From Bacteroidota bacterium (GTDB lineage: Bacteria > Bacteroidota > Ignavibacteria > UBA10030 > UBA6906), in NCBI GenBank assembly GCA_017860555.1, contig JAGDMJ010000199.1:1-6475 (forward strand): a DNA stretch of 6,475 nucleotides. Direction: 5' to 3'. A program made the translations under genes and the position numbers. The notes under the pieces are model-generated. The model was not told where the DNA came from, searched no databases, and saw only the letters and a program-made list of their open reading frames with translations. The first letter of the stretch is position 1. The number at the start of each line of letters is the position of its first letter. This document shows positions 1 through 5,549 of this stretch, in pieces.

Positions 1-267
1 ATCATCAGCGTGATGCTGGCCGCGGGCGTGGTCTTCGAGCTGCCGATGGTTTCCTGGTTTCTCTCCAAGTTGGGGATTCTGACGCCCACCTTCATGCGCA
101 GGTATCGCCGCCATTCGATCGTCGCCATCTTCGTTCTCTCCGCTGTTCTGACTCCCGGCACTGACCCGGTAAGCCAGGTGCTTCTGGCGGTTCCGCTGTT
201 GCTCCTGTATGAAGTAAGCATCCTGATCTCCGTCTGGGCCTGGAAAGGAAAGAACAAGAGTGACTGA
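1..267 (+). CDS. tatC: TatC, Sec-independent (twin-arginine) translocase subunit, C-terminal part (5' end outside window)
   Basis: This is the last 88 codons of a TatC protein; the frame is open from base 1, so the start lies upstream of the window. TatC is the multi-spanning inner-membrane receptor that recognises twin-arginine signal peptides of folded exported proteins and recruits TatA/TatB. Visible hallmarks are the 'FELP' motif at the start of a membrane helix (around visible residue 13), the 'LTPGTDPVSQ' turn, and 'LLAVPLLLLYEVSI', which forms the last membrane segment. These match, in order, the FEVP, LTPPDVFSQ and LLAIPMYCLFEI stretches of E. coli TatC. A short Lys-rich cytoplasmic tail ends the protein (KGKNKSD). 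The TGA stop lies inside the first codons of the next gene, so the two are very probably co-transcribed. Family assignment is firm; full length cannot be judged. Confidence 0.93.
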   Translation: MISVMLAAGVVFELPMVSWFLSKLGILTPTFMRRYRRHSIVAIFVLSAVLTPGTDPVSQVLLAVPLLLLYEVSILISVWAWKGKNKSD

Positions 268-1234
268 TCTCCAAGAAATTGCCCGTCCGATCCAGCAGCA
301 TCTCGGCCCGTTCGATGAGGTCTTCCGCCGCTCGATCCGGTCGAACATCGGCCTGGTGGACCTGATCACGCGCTACATCCTGCGTCAGAAGGGAAAGAAG
401 GTTCGCCCTCTCCTCGTGCTGCTCACGGCCGATCTGTGCGGTGGCGTCACTGAAAAAACCTACCGGGGGGCAACCCTCGTCGAGATCCTCCATACGGCGA
501 CCTTGATCCATGATGACGTCGTGGACGATGCCGATACACGCCGCGGTCTGGCATCCATCAACGCCGTCTGGAAAAACAAGATCGCAGTGCTGATGGGAGA
601 TTTTCTCCTCTCGAAAGGACTGCTTCTCTCCCTCGAACATGACGACTATCATTTCCTGAAAACCACTTCGGCGGCGGTGAAGAGAATGAGCGAAGGGGAA
701 ATCCACCAGATCCAGAAAAGCCGCAAACTGGACATGGATGAAGAGACTTATCTGAGGATCATCGGCGACAAGACTGCCTCCCTGCTCTCGACCTGCTGCG
801 AGATCGGCGCGGCGAGCACCACGGAGGATCCGGAAAAACGACGATTGATGCGGGAGTACGGTGAGAACGTGGGGATTGCGTTCCAGATTCGCGACGATCT
901 GCTTGATTACATCGGGAGGAAGAGCATCACGGGAAAGCCCACCGGCCTCGACCTGAGCGAGAAAAAGCTGACGCTCCCGCTGATCCACGCCATCAGCCAG
1001 GCTCCTCCCAGAGAAGGCAAAGAGGTCATCGGAATGATCAGGAGCGGCGGGAAGAAAATGAATGTGCGGAAGGTGATCGATTTCGTGACGAGCCACGGCG
1101 GCATCGACTATGCCGCTGCGAAAGCCTCCTCCTTTGCCACGCGCGCAAAGGATACGCTGAACTGTTTCGCGGATGGCCCGAGCAAGGCGTCGCTGATTGC
1201 GTTCGCGGACTTTGTGGTGGAGCGGAACAAGTAA
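260..1234 (+). CDS. Long-chain (E)-polyprenyl diphosphate synthase (IspB/GerC3-type)
   Basis: A 324-residue trans-prenyltransferase, usual length for the family, adding isopentenyl diphosphate to an allylic diphosphate to make the polyprenyl chain of a quinone. All signatures are present: GKKVRP (45-50), first Asp-rich motif DDVVD (85-89) followed by DTRRG, and second Asp-rich motif FQIRDDLLD (208-216) for Mg2+-diphosphate binding. Residues four and five before the first motif are Thr81 and Ala80, both small, which in this family leaves the product tunnel open and favours long products (roughly C30 or longer); exact length cannot be read. The segment after the second motif reads DLSEKKLTLPLI, with Glu where many relatives have Gly, as in Bacteroidota/Chlorobiota-type proteins. 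The start is GTG at 260, overlapping the tatC stop in GTGACTGA, with a purine-rich AAAGGAAAG about 10 nt upstream, indicating translational coupling. Quinone function is inference. Confidence 0.92.
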   Translation: MTDLQEIARPIQQHLGPFDEVFRRSIRSNIGLVDLITRYILRQKGKKVRPLLVLLTADLCGGVTEKTYRGATLVEILHTATLIHDDVVDDADTRRGLASINAVWKNKIAVLMGDFLLSKGLLLSLEHDDYHFLKTTSAAVKRMSEGEIHQIQKSRKLDMDEETYLRIIGDKTASLLSTCCEIGAASTTEDPEKRRLMREYGENVGIAFQIRDDLLDYIGRKSITGKPTGLDLSEKKLTLPLIHAISQAPPREGKEVIGMIRSGGKKMNVRKVIDFVTSHGGIDYAAAKASSFATRAKDTLNCFADGPSKASLIAFADFVVERNK

Positions 1235-1246
1235 GAGCTAGGTAAA

Positions 1247-1318
1247 CTCACCCCCTCCCCTTCCCCTCCCCCTCTCTTGATCCAAGAGAGGGGGAGGGGA
1301 CCGAGGGGAGGGGGTGAG
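1247..1318. repeat. Large G/C-rich imperfect palindrome between convergent genes (REP-like; possible bidirectional terminator)
   Basis: The left arm (1247-1279) and right arm (1283-1318) are reverse complements apart from three extra bases (near 1301-1304) in the right arm; the loop is only ATC. The stem is therefore about 33 bp. One strand of each arm is almost pure G. On the plus strand the right arm holds four G-runs at 1290-1294, 1296-1299, 1305-1308 and 1310-1314; the complement of the left arm also has four runs (C-runs 1251-1255, 1257-1260, 1263-1266, 1268-1272). Each satisfies a G-quadruplex pattern with short loops. It fills the gap between the prenyl synthase stop (1234) and the stop of the converging stress-protein gene (1322), so either transcript would end in it. 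There is no clear T-run after either arm, so it is not a textbook intrinsic terminator. Similar CTCACCCCC...GGGGGTGAG palindromes occur as dispersed repeats in many genomes; copy number here is unknown. Confidence 0.85.
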
Positions 1319-1321
1319 ATC

Positions 1322-1891
1322 CTACCGTTTCTCAACCTCCGGTCTGATCGTCAATACCGGGCACTTCGCGTGCCGCACGATGCGGTCAGCGGTGCTGCCA
1401 AACAGCATATGCTCCACACCGCTATGCCCGTGTGTCGCCACCACAATCATGTCCACATCCTTCTCCGAGGCTTCTGCGAGGATCTCCTGATGGGGACTCC
1501 CGGTGCGGACGATGCAGGTCGCCTCGACGCGCGAGCCGATCTCCCGCTCGATGAGGGCCTGAAGTTCTTCGGCCCCCTTCTCCCGAAGTTCCTCTTCAAT
1601 CCCGGGCAGCACAACCTGACCAAAGCCGAGGTCGGCCGGGTACACCGTAGGCTCTACCACGAAGACGAGGTGCAACGAGGCACCAAACTGCTCCGCCAGA
1701 GGGATGGCATACTTGAGGGCGTTCTTTGAGTGGACAGAGAAATCGATAGGGACGAGGATGGAATTCAGCCCGAGTGTCGGCTCTCCGGCCTCGGCGGGAT
1801 CAGGCTCCGGAGCTTTTGGACGGGCCGCCCGGGGAGAAGGCTCTTGACCCCGGCGTCTGCGTGATGTCGCGGTTGTTCGACGTCTCTTCAT
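1322..1891 (-). CDS. Universal stress protein (UspA family) with Arg/Pro-rich N-terminal extension
   Basis: A 189-residue protein with one Usp domain at about 43-185. The domain opens with SILVPIDFS (Asp50 is the usual nucleotide-site Asp) and ends with ATHGHSGVEHMLFGSTADRI and CPVLTIRPE. The glycine/serine loop resembles the ATP-binding G-2x-G-9x-G(S/T) motif, except that the first Gly is Ala, a common variant, so nucleotide binding is plausible but unproven. Residues 1-42 are unusual: a very basic start (MKRRR, then a second RRRR) followed by a Pro/Ala/Glu-rich stretch, with no predicted membrane segment, probably disordered. The ATG at 1891 is preceded by GGGAG about 8 nt upstream, supporting the long form. 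It is last in the minus-strand series, 75 nt after ilvE, with a hairpin in between, so co-transcription is possible but uncertain. Typical roles are stress survival or signalling; the specific role is unknown. Confidence 0.9.
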   Translation of the reverse strand: MKRRRTTATSRRRRGQEPSPRAARPKAPEPDPAEAGEPTLGLNSILVPIDFSVHSKNALKYAIPLAEQFGASLHLVFVVEPTVYPADLGFGQVVLPGIEEELREKGAEELQALIEREIGSRVEATCIVRTGSPHQEILAEASEKDVDMIVVATHGHSGVEHMLFGSTADRIVRHAKCPVLTIRPEVEKR

Positions 1892-1927
1892 GGAGATATC
1901 TCCCGGTTGTGCGACAGAAATGGCTTT

Positions 1928-1959
1928 CGCCGCAGTGCCGAACGGCCAGTGCTGCGGCG
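1928..1959. other. Hairpin in the ilvE-usp intergenic gap
   Basis: CGCCGCAG (1928-1935) and CTGCGGCG (1952-1959) form a perfect 8-bp inverted repeat. Inside it a short GCC/GGC pair encloses a GAAC-type loop, which reads as TTCG-like on the minus strand. It lies 7 nt after the ilvE stop in transcription direction. The base after the stem is not followed by a T-run (AAAGCCA on the minus strand), so it is more likely an RNA stability or attenuation hairpin than a rho-independent terminator. Function is inferred from position only. Confidence 0.4.
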
Positions 1960-1966
1960 AGCTCCA

Positions 1967-2893
1967 TCAATCGTTATAGACGAACTTCAGCCAGTTATGT
2001 GGGTCTTTCCCTTTCTTGACAATATCGAAAAACGCGTGTTGAAGCTTCTGTGTCACCGGGCCCGGCTTTCCGTCACCCACTTTCACCCGGTCGACTGACC
2101 GGATCGGGGTGATCTCGGCCGCGGTGCCCGTGAAGAAGAGCTCGTCCGCTATGTGAACCATTTCGCGCGGCATCGGAGTTTCGCGGACCTTATATCCCAT
2201 CTCCTCCGCTAGCTGGATCGTGGTGGAACGGGTGACACCCGGCAGGAGGGAACATGAAAACGGCGGCGTATAGATCACCTCATCCATGACCGCGAAGATG
2301 TTCTCCCCGCTTCCTTCGCTGATGTTGCCGCTCACATCCAGCGCAATGGCTTCCGCAAACCCCCCTTCGATGGCCTCGAGCTTCATGAGCTGCGAGAGCG
2401 CATAATTCGCGCCTGTCTTGGCCATGGCCGGCAACGTGTTCGGGGCAGGCCGGTTCCAGGTGGAAATACAGACATCGATGCCCTTCGTAAGAGCGTCCGA
2501 TCCAAGATACGTTCCCCACTCCCAAACCGCAATAGCCACCTCGACGGGGCACTTCAGCGGATTCACGCCGACCTCCCCGTATCCCCGGTAGACGACGGGG
2601 CGGACGTAGCAGGCCTTCATCTTATTGGCCCGTATGGTGTCGCAAATCGCTTCTCCAATCTGGCTTTCCGTGAATGGGATCCCGACCTTGTAGATCTTGG
2701 TCGAATTGAAAAGCCTCCGGACGTGGGCACCGAGCCGGAAGATGGCGGACCCGGCCGCGGTATCATAACAGCGCATCCCCTCAAACCAGCTGGAGCCATA
2801 ATGTACGACATGGGAAAGGACGTGGATCTGTGCGTCCTCCCACTTCACGAGCTTTCCATTCATCCATATTTTGTCGACTTTCTTTACCGGCAT
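1967..2893 (-). CDS. ilvE: Branched-chain amino acid aminotransferase (class IV PLP fold)
   Basis: A 308-residue class IV aminotransferase, normal family length (E. coli IlvE 309). It interconverts Leu, Ile and Val with their 2-oxo acids using 2-oxoglutarate/glutamate, in the cytoplasm. Visible features in order: IWMNGKLVKWEDAQIHVLSH (9-28), HYGSSWFEGMRCY (31-43), the PLP lysine Lys159 in PAMAKTGANY, ALDVSGNISEGSGENIF (184-200), TPPFSCSLLPGVTR (209-222) and the phosphate-binding GTAAEITPIRSVD (256-268). These align closely with IlvE rather than D-amino-acid transaminase or aminodeoxychorismate lyase. The ATG at 2893 has GAGG 6 nt upstream and starts 29 nt after the stop of the GNAT-type gene, so the two are very probably one operon. 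The neighbourhood (SPT-like enzyme and acyltransferase) raises the possibility that it supplies branched keto acids for iso-branched acyl chains; that is inference, since the enzyme is also a housekeeping one. Confidence 0.93.
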   Translation of the reverse strand: MPVKKVDKIWMNGKLVKWEDAQIHVLSHVVHYGSSWFEGMRCYDTAAGSAIFRLGAHVRRLFNSTKIYKVGIPFTESQIGEAICDTIRANKMKACYVRPVVYRGYGEVGVNPLKCPVEVAIAVWEWGTYLGSDALTKGIDVCISTWNRPAPNTLPAMAKTGANYALSQLMKLEAIEGGFAEAIALDVSGNISEGSGENIFAVMDEVIYTPPFSCSLLPGVTRSTTIQLAEEMGYKVRETPMPREMVHIADELFFTGTAAEITPIRSVDRVKVGDGKPGPVTQKLQHAFFDIVKKGKDPHNWLKFVYND

Positions 2894-2922
2894 TATGAAC
2901 CTCGTCAGATTGGGACATCCTT

Positions 2923-4041
2923 CTAAACTGGCACTTGGTAAAGGCGGTACGTCTTGGTCTTCTCCCCCTGCATAAGCTCTGCTCCACGGTTCATCATGAC
3001 GTTGTCTTCCAGGACCCAGCTTGCCTCACCGCCGGGATACCCTTGCGCGACGCACCGTTTCCCGGTCTCATAGAACAGCACCCCGCCGATGCCGGTGTTC
3101 AGGTATTCGGGCACCACCCCGAGGATAATGACCCGAACCCGATCGATCCGCTTCTTGAAGAGAAGCAAGCGGATTACGCCCGGAATAAGACGCCCTTTCT
3201 TGTTGTGCTTCAGGACCATATTGAGATCGGGAAGAGACAACCCAAAACCGACCGGCTTCCCTTTGGACTCGGCGATCACCACGAGCTCGGGATCCACCAG
3301 CGGCTTCAGGTCCTTCGCCATGTAGGCAAACTCATCATCGGTCAGCGGCACTTCTCCCCAGTTGTGCGACCAGGCCCGTGTATAGAGGTTGTGGATGACC
3401 TTGATTTCACGGTCAAAGTCTTTCATGTTGAGCGAACGCACGACCAGCTCTTCGCGCTTTTTGACAATCTCCGTTACGCGCGTCAATTTTCCCGCAAAGA
3501 CCTTTTTTGAGTCCAGGCCAAAAGCGAACAGGTCCTTCTCTTTCTTCAAGCCATATTCCTCGATGAGTTTTGCGTAGTACGAAGGATTGTACGGCATCAG
3601 GATAAACGGACTCTGGTCGAACCCGTCTACAAGGAGACCGTACTCGTCGTTCACCGACGGACTGGCGGGGCCGCGCATGGCTTCCATTCCCCTGGATTTC
3701 AGCCAACTGCGGGCCGCATCGAAGAGCAAATTCGCCACGGTCTGATCATTGATGCACTCGAAGAACCCGAAGAACCCGACCTTTTCGTTATGCTCCTTTA
3801 TGTGGTTGTCGTTCACAATCGCCGCGATCCGACCAACCGGCGCTCCGTCCCGCTCAGCCAGGAACATTTCCATTTCCGCGTGCTTGTAGAAAGGATTGCC
3901 CTTCCGGTCAATCAACTTCCTTCTGTCCATCAGCAGCGGAGGCACCCAATGAGGGTTTCCTTCGTTGATGGTCCACTGGAATTTGATGAAGCGGGTCTCG
4001 TCTTTTTTAGTGCGCACAGGGCGGAGGGTAACGCTGGCCAT
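2923..4041 (-). CDS. GNAT-type acyltransferase-like protein, candidate bacterial ceramide synthase (N-acyltransferase)
   Basis: A 372-residue soluble protein with two GNAT-like halves and no signal peptide or membrane span. The N-terminal half has GNPFYKHAEMEMFLAE (48-63), the strand GAPVGRIAAI (66-75), GFFGFFEC (89-96), RGPASPSVNDEYGLLVDGFD (123-142) and MPYNPSYY (149-156). The C-terminal half contains an acetyl-CoA-site-like loop, LGVVPEYLNTGIGGVLFYE (307-325), with the usual leading Arg/Gln replaced by Leu, and SWVLEDN (341-347). Proteins of this size and type are found beside serine palmitoyltransferase genes, and the Caulobacter ceramide synthase bCerS is a GNAT-type protein; here the gene follows an SPT-like gene by 120 nt. 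I therefore infer acylation of the sphingoid amine, but substrate cannot be read from sequence. A GTG 30 nt further upstream (4071) is in frame; I chose ATG 4041 because GAGG (4048-4051) lies 6 nt before it, while the GTG has no ribosome site. Confidence 0.75.
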   Translation of the reverse strand: MASVTLRPVRTKKDETRFIKFQWTINEGNPHWVPPLLMDRRKLIDRKGNPFYKHAEMEMFLAERDGAPVGRIAAIVNDNHIKEHNEKVGFFGFFECINDQTVANLLFDAARSWLKSRGMEAMRGPASPSVNDEYGLLVDGFDQSPFILMPYNPSYYAKLIEEYGLKKEKDLFAFGLDSKKVFAGKLTRVTEIVKKREELVVRSLNMKDFDREIKVIHNLYTRAWSHNWGEVPLTDDEFAYMAKDLKPLVDPELVVIAESKGKPVGFGLSLPDLNMVLKHNKKGRLIPGVIRLLLFKKRIDRVRVIILGVVPEYLNTGIGGVLFYETGKRCVAQGYPGGEASWVLEDNVMMNRGAELMQGEKTKTYRLYQVPV

Positions 4042-4047
4042 GCCAAA

Positions 4048-4051
4048 CCTC
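4048..4051 (-). promoter_or_regulatory. Ribosome binding site deciding the GNAT-type gene start
   Basis: On the minus strand GAGG stands 6 nt before the ATG at 4041, inside the 30-nt extension that a start at GTG 4071 would add. The ilvE gene uses the same arrangement (CGAGG, 6 nt, ATG). No purine-rich site precedes the GTG, so the shorter protein is preferred. Confidence 0.55.
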
Positions 4052-4161
4052 GGATAGAGTGTCTGGATCACTCACCGGCCGCAGGGGGACCGGACAGTGG
4101 AGATGGATGCTCTCTGTTGTTGTGCAAGAAAAGATGTGAAGATCGGTGGATCGACAGCGAC

Positions 4162-5388
4162 TCAGATGACTCCCAGTTTCTTTCCAATGGTGCAGAAAGT
4201 TTCCAGGATCTTGTCCAGGTGGTGATTCTCGTGCGTCGCCATGTAGCTGGTCCGAAGCATCGCCATGCCGGGCGGGACGCCCGGGCTGACAAAGGCATTG
4301 ACGAAAACGCCCGCTTCGAACAACTCACGCCAGAAGACGAAGGTTTTGGTGTCCTCGCCGATAATGACGGGCACGATCGCTGTCTGACCGTCGATCACCG
4401 TGAAACCCATCTGCTTGAAGCCTTTGCGCATCTTGTCGGCATTGGCGATCAGCCGGTCCATGCGTTCAGGCTCCTTTTCGAGAATCGCCAATGCTGCAAG
4501 CGCAGCGGCCACGGCAGCAGGAGTGGGACTGGCGCTGAAGATCAGTGCAAGAGCATGATGCTTAAGGTAGTTGATAACCGAGGCGTCGCCGACGACAAAA
4601 CCGCCGAGAGAGGAAAAGGTCTTGCTGAACGTGCCCATGGTGAGATCAACATCTCGATCCAACCCGAAATGGCTGGCCGTCCCCCTCCCACCCTTGCCGA
4701 CCACCCCGGTGGCATGAGCATCGTCAATAAGAATACGAGCATTGTGCCTCTTTGCTGCATCCACCAGATGAGGAAGGTTCACAATCGTCCCGGTGGTGCT
4801 GAAGACTCCGTCTGAGACGATGAGCTTGGCCTTGGACTGGGGCAGCCTCTTAAGCACTCGCTCCAGATCTTCCATGTCGTTATGCTTGAATCGGACAAAG
4901 TCCGCGAAAGCCCCCTTTGCCATCAAATTCCCGGCGACGATACAGGCGTGGTTGTCCTTGTCGGATATCACGTATTCGCCCTTCTGCACGAGCGTCGGGA
5001 TGATTCCCTGTGCGGTCTGGTAGCCGGTACTAAAGAGCAGACAGGACTCCTTGCCCATGAAAGCGGCAAGCTTTTCTTCAAGTTCGTTGTGAATATCAAG
5101 AGTCCCGGTGAGATACCTGGATCCCGAGCACCCCGTCCCATACTTCTCCAATGCCCTTTTCGCTGCCTCCTTCACGCGAGGATCCGCCGTGAGGCCATGG
5201 TAGTTGTTGGAGCCGGCCATAATGCACACCCGCCCCTCGATCCTCACAACCGGGCCTTCATTCTCCTCAATGGGACGGAAGTAAGGGTAGAACCCGCTTG
5301 CCTTGATCTCATCGGCACGGGTAAATGACCAGCACTTCTGGAACAAATCAACAGGCTTAACCTCTGTGTGCTTCGCGGTATGACTCAC
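4162..5388 (-). CDS. spt: Serine palmitoyltransferase-like alpha-oxoamine synthase (PLP-dependent)
   Basis: A 408-residue fold-type I PLP enzyme of the alpha-oxoamine synthase family, expected to condense L-serine with a long acyl thioester to 3-ketosphinganine, the first step of sphingolipid synthesis. Visible: SGFYPYFRPIE (31-41), IMAGSNNYHGLT (56-67), YGTGCSGSRYLTGTLDIH (83-100), the PLP-stacking His147 in DKDNH, Asp222 and His225 in DDAHATGVVGKGGRG, Lys256 in TMGTFSKTFSSLGGF (Schiff-base lysine), and Arg379 in PPGMAMLRTSYMATHE. The His225-to-Lys256 spacing of 31 equals that of Sphingomonas SPT (H234/K265) and exceeds that of AONS/BioF (29). The N-terminal YPYFRPIE and the CSGSRYLTGTLDIH block also point to SPT over BioF or Kbl, and no biotin or threonine genes are nearby. 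The start is GTG with AAAGGA 8 nt upstream and an in-frame TAA just before. First gene of the minus-strand operon, divergent from the SDR gene. Confidence 0.82.
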   Translation of the reverse strand: MSHTAKHTEVKPVDLFQKCWSFTRADEIKASGFYPYFRPIEENEGPVVRIEGRVCIMAGSNNYHGLTADPRVKEAAKRALEKYGTGCSGSRYLTGTLDIHNELEEKLAAFMGKESCLLFSTGYQTAQGIIPTLVQKGEYVISDKDNHACIVAGNLMAKGAFADFVRFKHNDMEDLERVLKRLPQSKAKLIVSDGVFSTTGTIVNLPHLVDAAKRHNARILIDDAHATGVVGKGGRGTASHFGLDRDVDLTMGTFSKTFSSLGGFVVGDASVINYLKHHALALIFSASPTPAAVAAALAALAILEKEPERMDRLIANADKMRKGFKQMGFTVIDGQTAIVPVIIGEDTKTFVFWRELFEAGVFVNAFVSPGVPPGMAMLRTSYMATHENHHLDKILETFCTIGKKLGVI

Positions 5389-5396
5389 TGTGCGGG

Positions 5397-5402
5397 TCCT
5401 TT
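5397..5402 (-). promoter_or_regulatory. Shine-Dalgarno site fixing the GTG start of the SPT-like gene
   Basis: On the minus strand AAAGGA lies 8 nt before GTG 5388, and an in-frame TAA overlaps the region immediately upstream, so no longer form is possible. The next plausible start would remove residues that precede the conserved N-terminal block, so GTG is preferred. Confidence 0.6.
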
Positions 5403-5478
5403 AACACAATTTGAAAGATGGTGGAAGAATCGCTGCGAAACGCTATGGCGAGATCGCCGGAGCATGAACAATGCAGGA

Positions 5479-5507
5479 TTGCATATGAAATGGTGATTCA
5501 ATATACT
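5479..5507 (+). promoter_or_regulatory. Predicted promoter of the divergent SDR gene
   Basis: In the 161-nt divergent gap (5389-5549), TTGCAT (5479-5484) is followed after 17 nt by TATACT (5502-5507), a good sigma-70-like -10. The same -10 extends to TATACTTG, one mismatch from the Bacteroidota element TAnnTTTG, with TTG 20 nt upstream. A start of transcription near 5514 would leave a leader of about 36 nt before ATG 5550. The rest of the gap holds an imperfect dyad GGCGA-GA-TCGCC (5447-5458) that could be an operator; I could not find a convincing promoter for the minus-strand operon. Confidence 0.45.
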
Positions 5508-5549
5508 TGAACGAGCACAAAAAGTCAATCCATAGCCCCCGAGCCCATC

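Noticed and set aside
92..1096. Long minus-strand open frame opposite the prenyl synthase
   Set aside because: It is antisense to a gene with complete family motifs and has no recognisable domain; its composition is what the complement of a GC-rich gene gives.
1247..1318. Classical rho-independent terminator
   Set aside because: The stem is far longer than usual and no T-run follows on either strand, so it is listed as a repeat with possible termination activity.
4042..4071. GTG start at 4071 for the GNAT-type gene, giving 10 extra residues
   Set aside because: No ribosome site precedes it, whereas ATG 4041 has GAGG at 6 nt, and the conserved-looking sequence begins right after that ATG.
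4042..4161. Small gene, promoter or terminator in the 120-nt gap between the SPT-like and GNAT-type genes
   Set aside because: Only short 4-bp inverted repeats (for example GATC-GGTG-GATC) were seen and no convincing -10/-35 pair or open frame with a ribosome site.
3790..4815. 341-codon plus-strand open frame crossing the GNAT-type and SPT-like genes
   Set aside because: It lies antisense to two well-supported genes and spans their intergenic gap. It has no family motif and a His/Arg/Asp-rich composition typical of shadow frames.
4162..5388. 8-amino-7-oxononanoate synthase (BioF) or 2-amino-3-ketobutyrate ligase (Kbl)
   Set aside because: Same fold and shared motifs, but the N-terminal YPYFRPIE block, the CSGSRYLTGTLDIH block, the His-Lys spacing of 31 and the neighbours favour SPT. 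Not fully excluded without a phylogeny.
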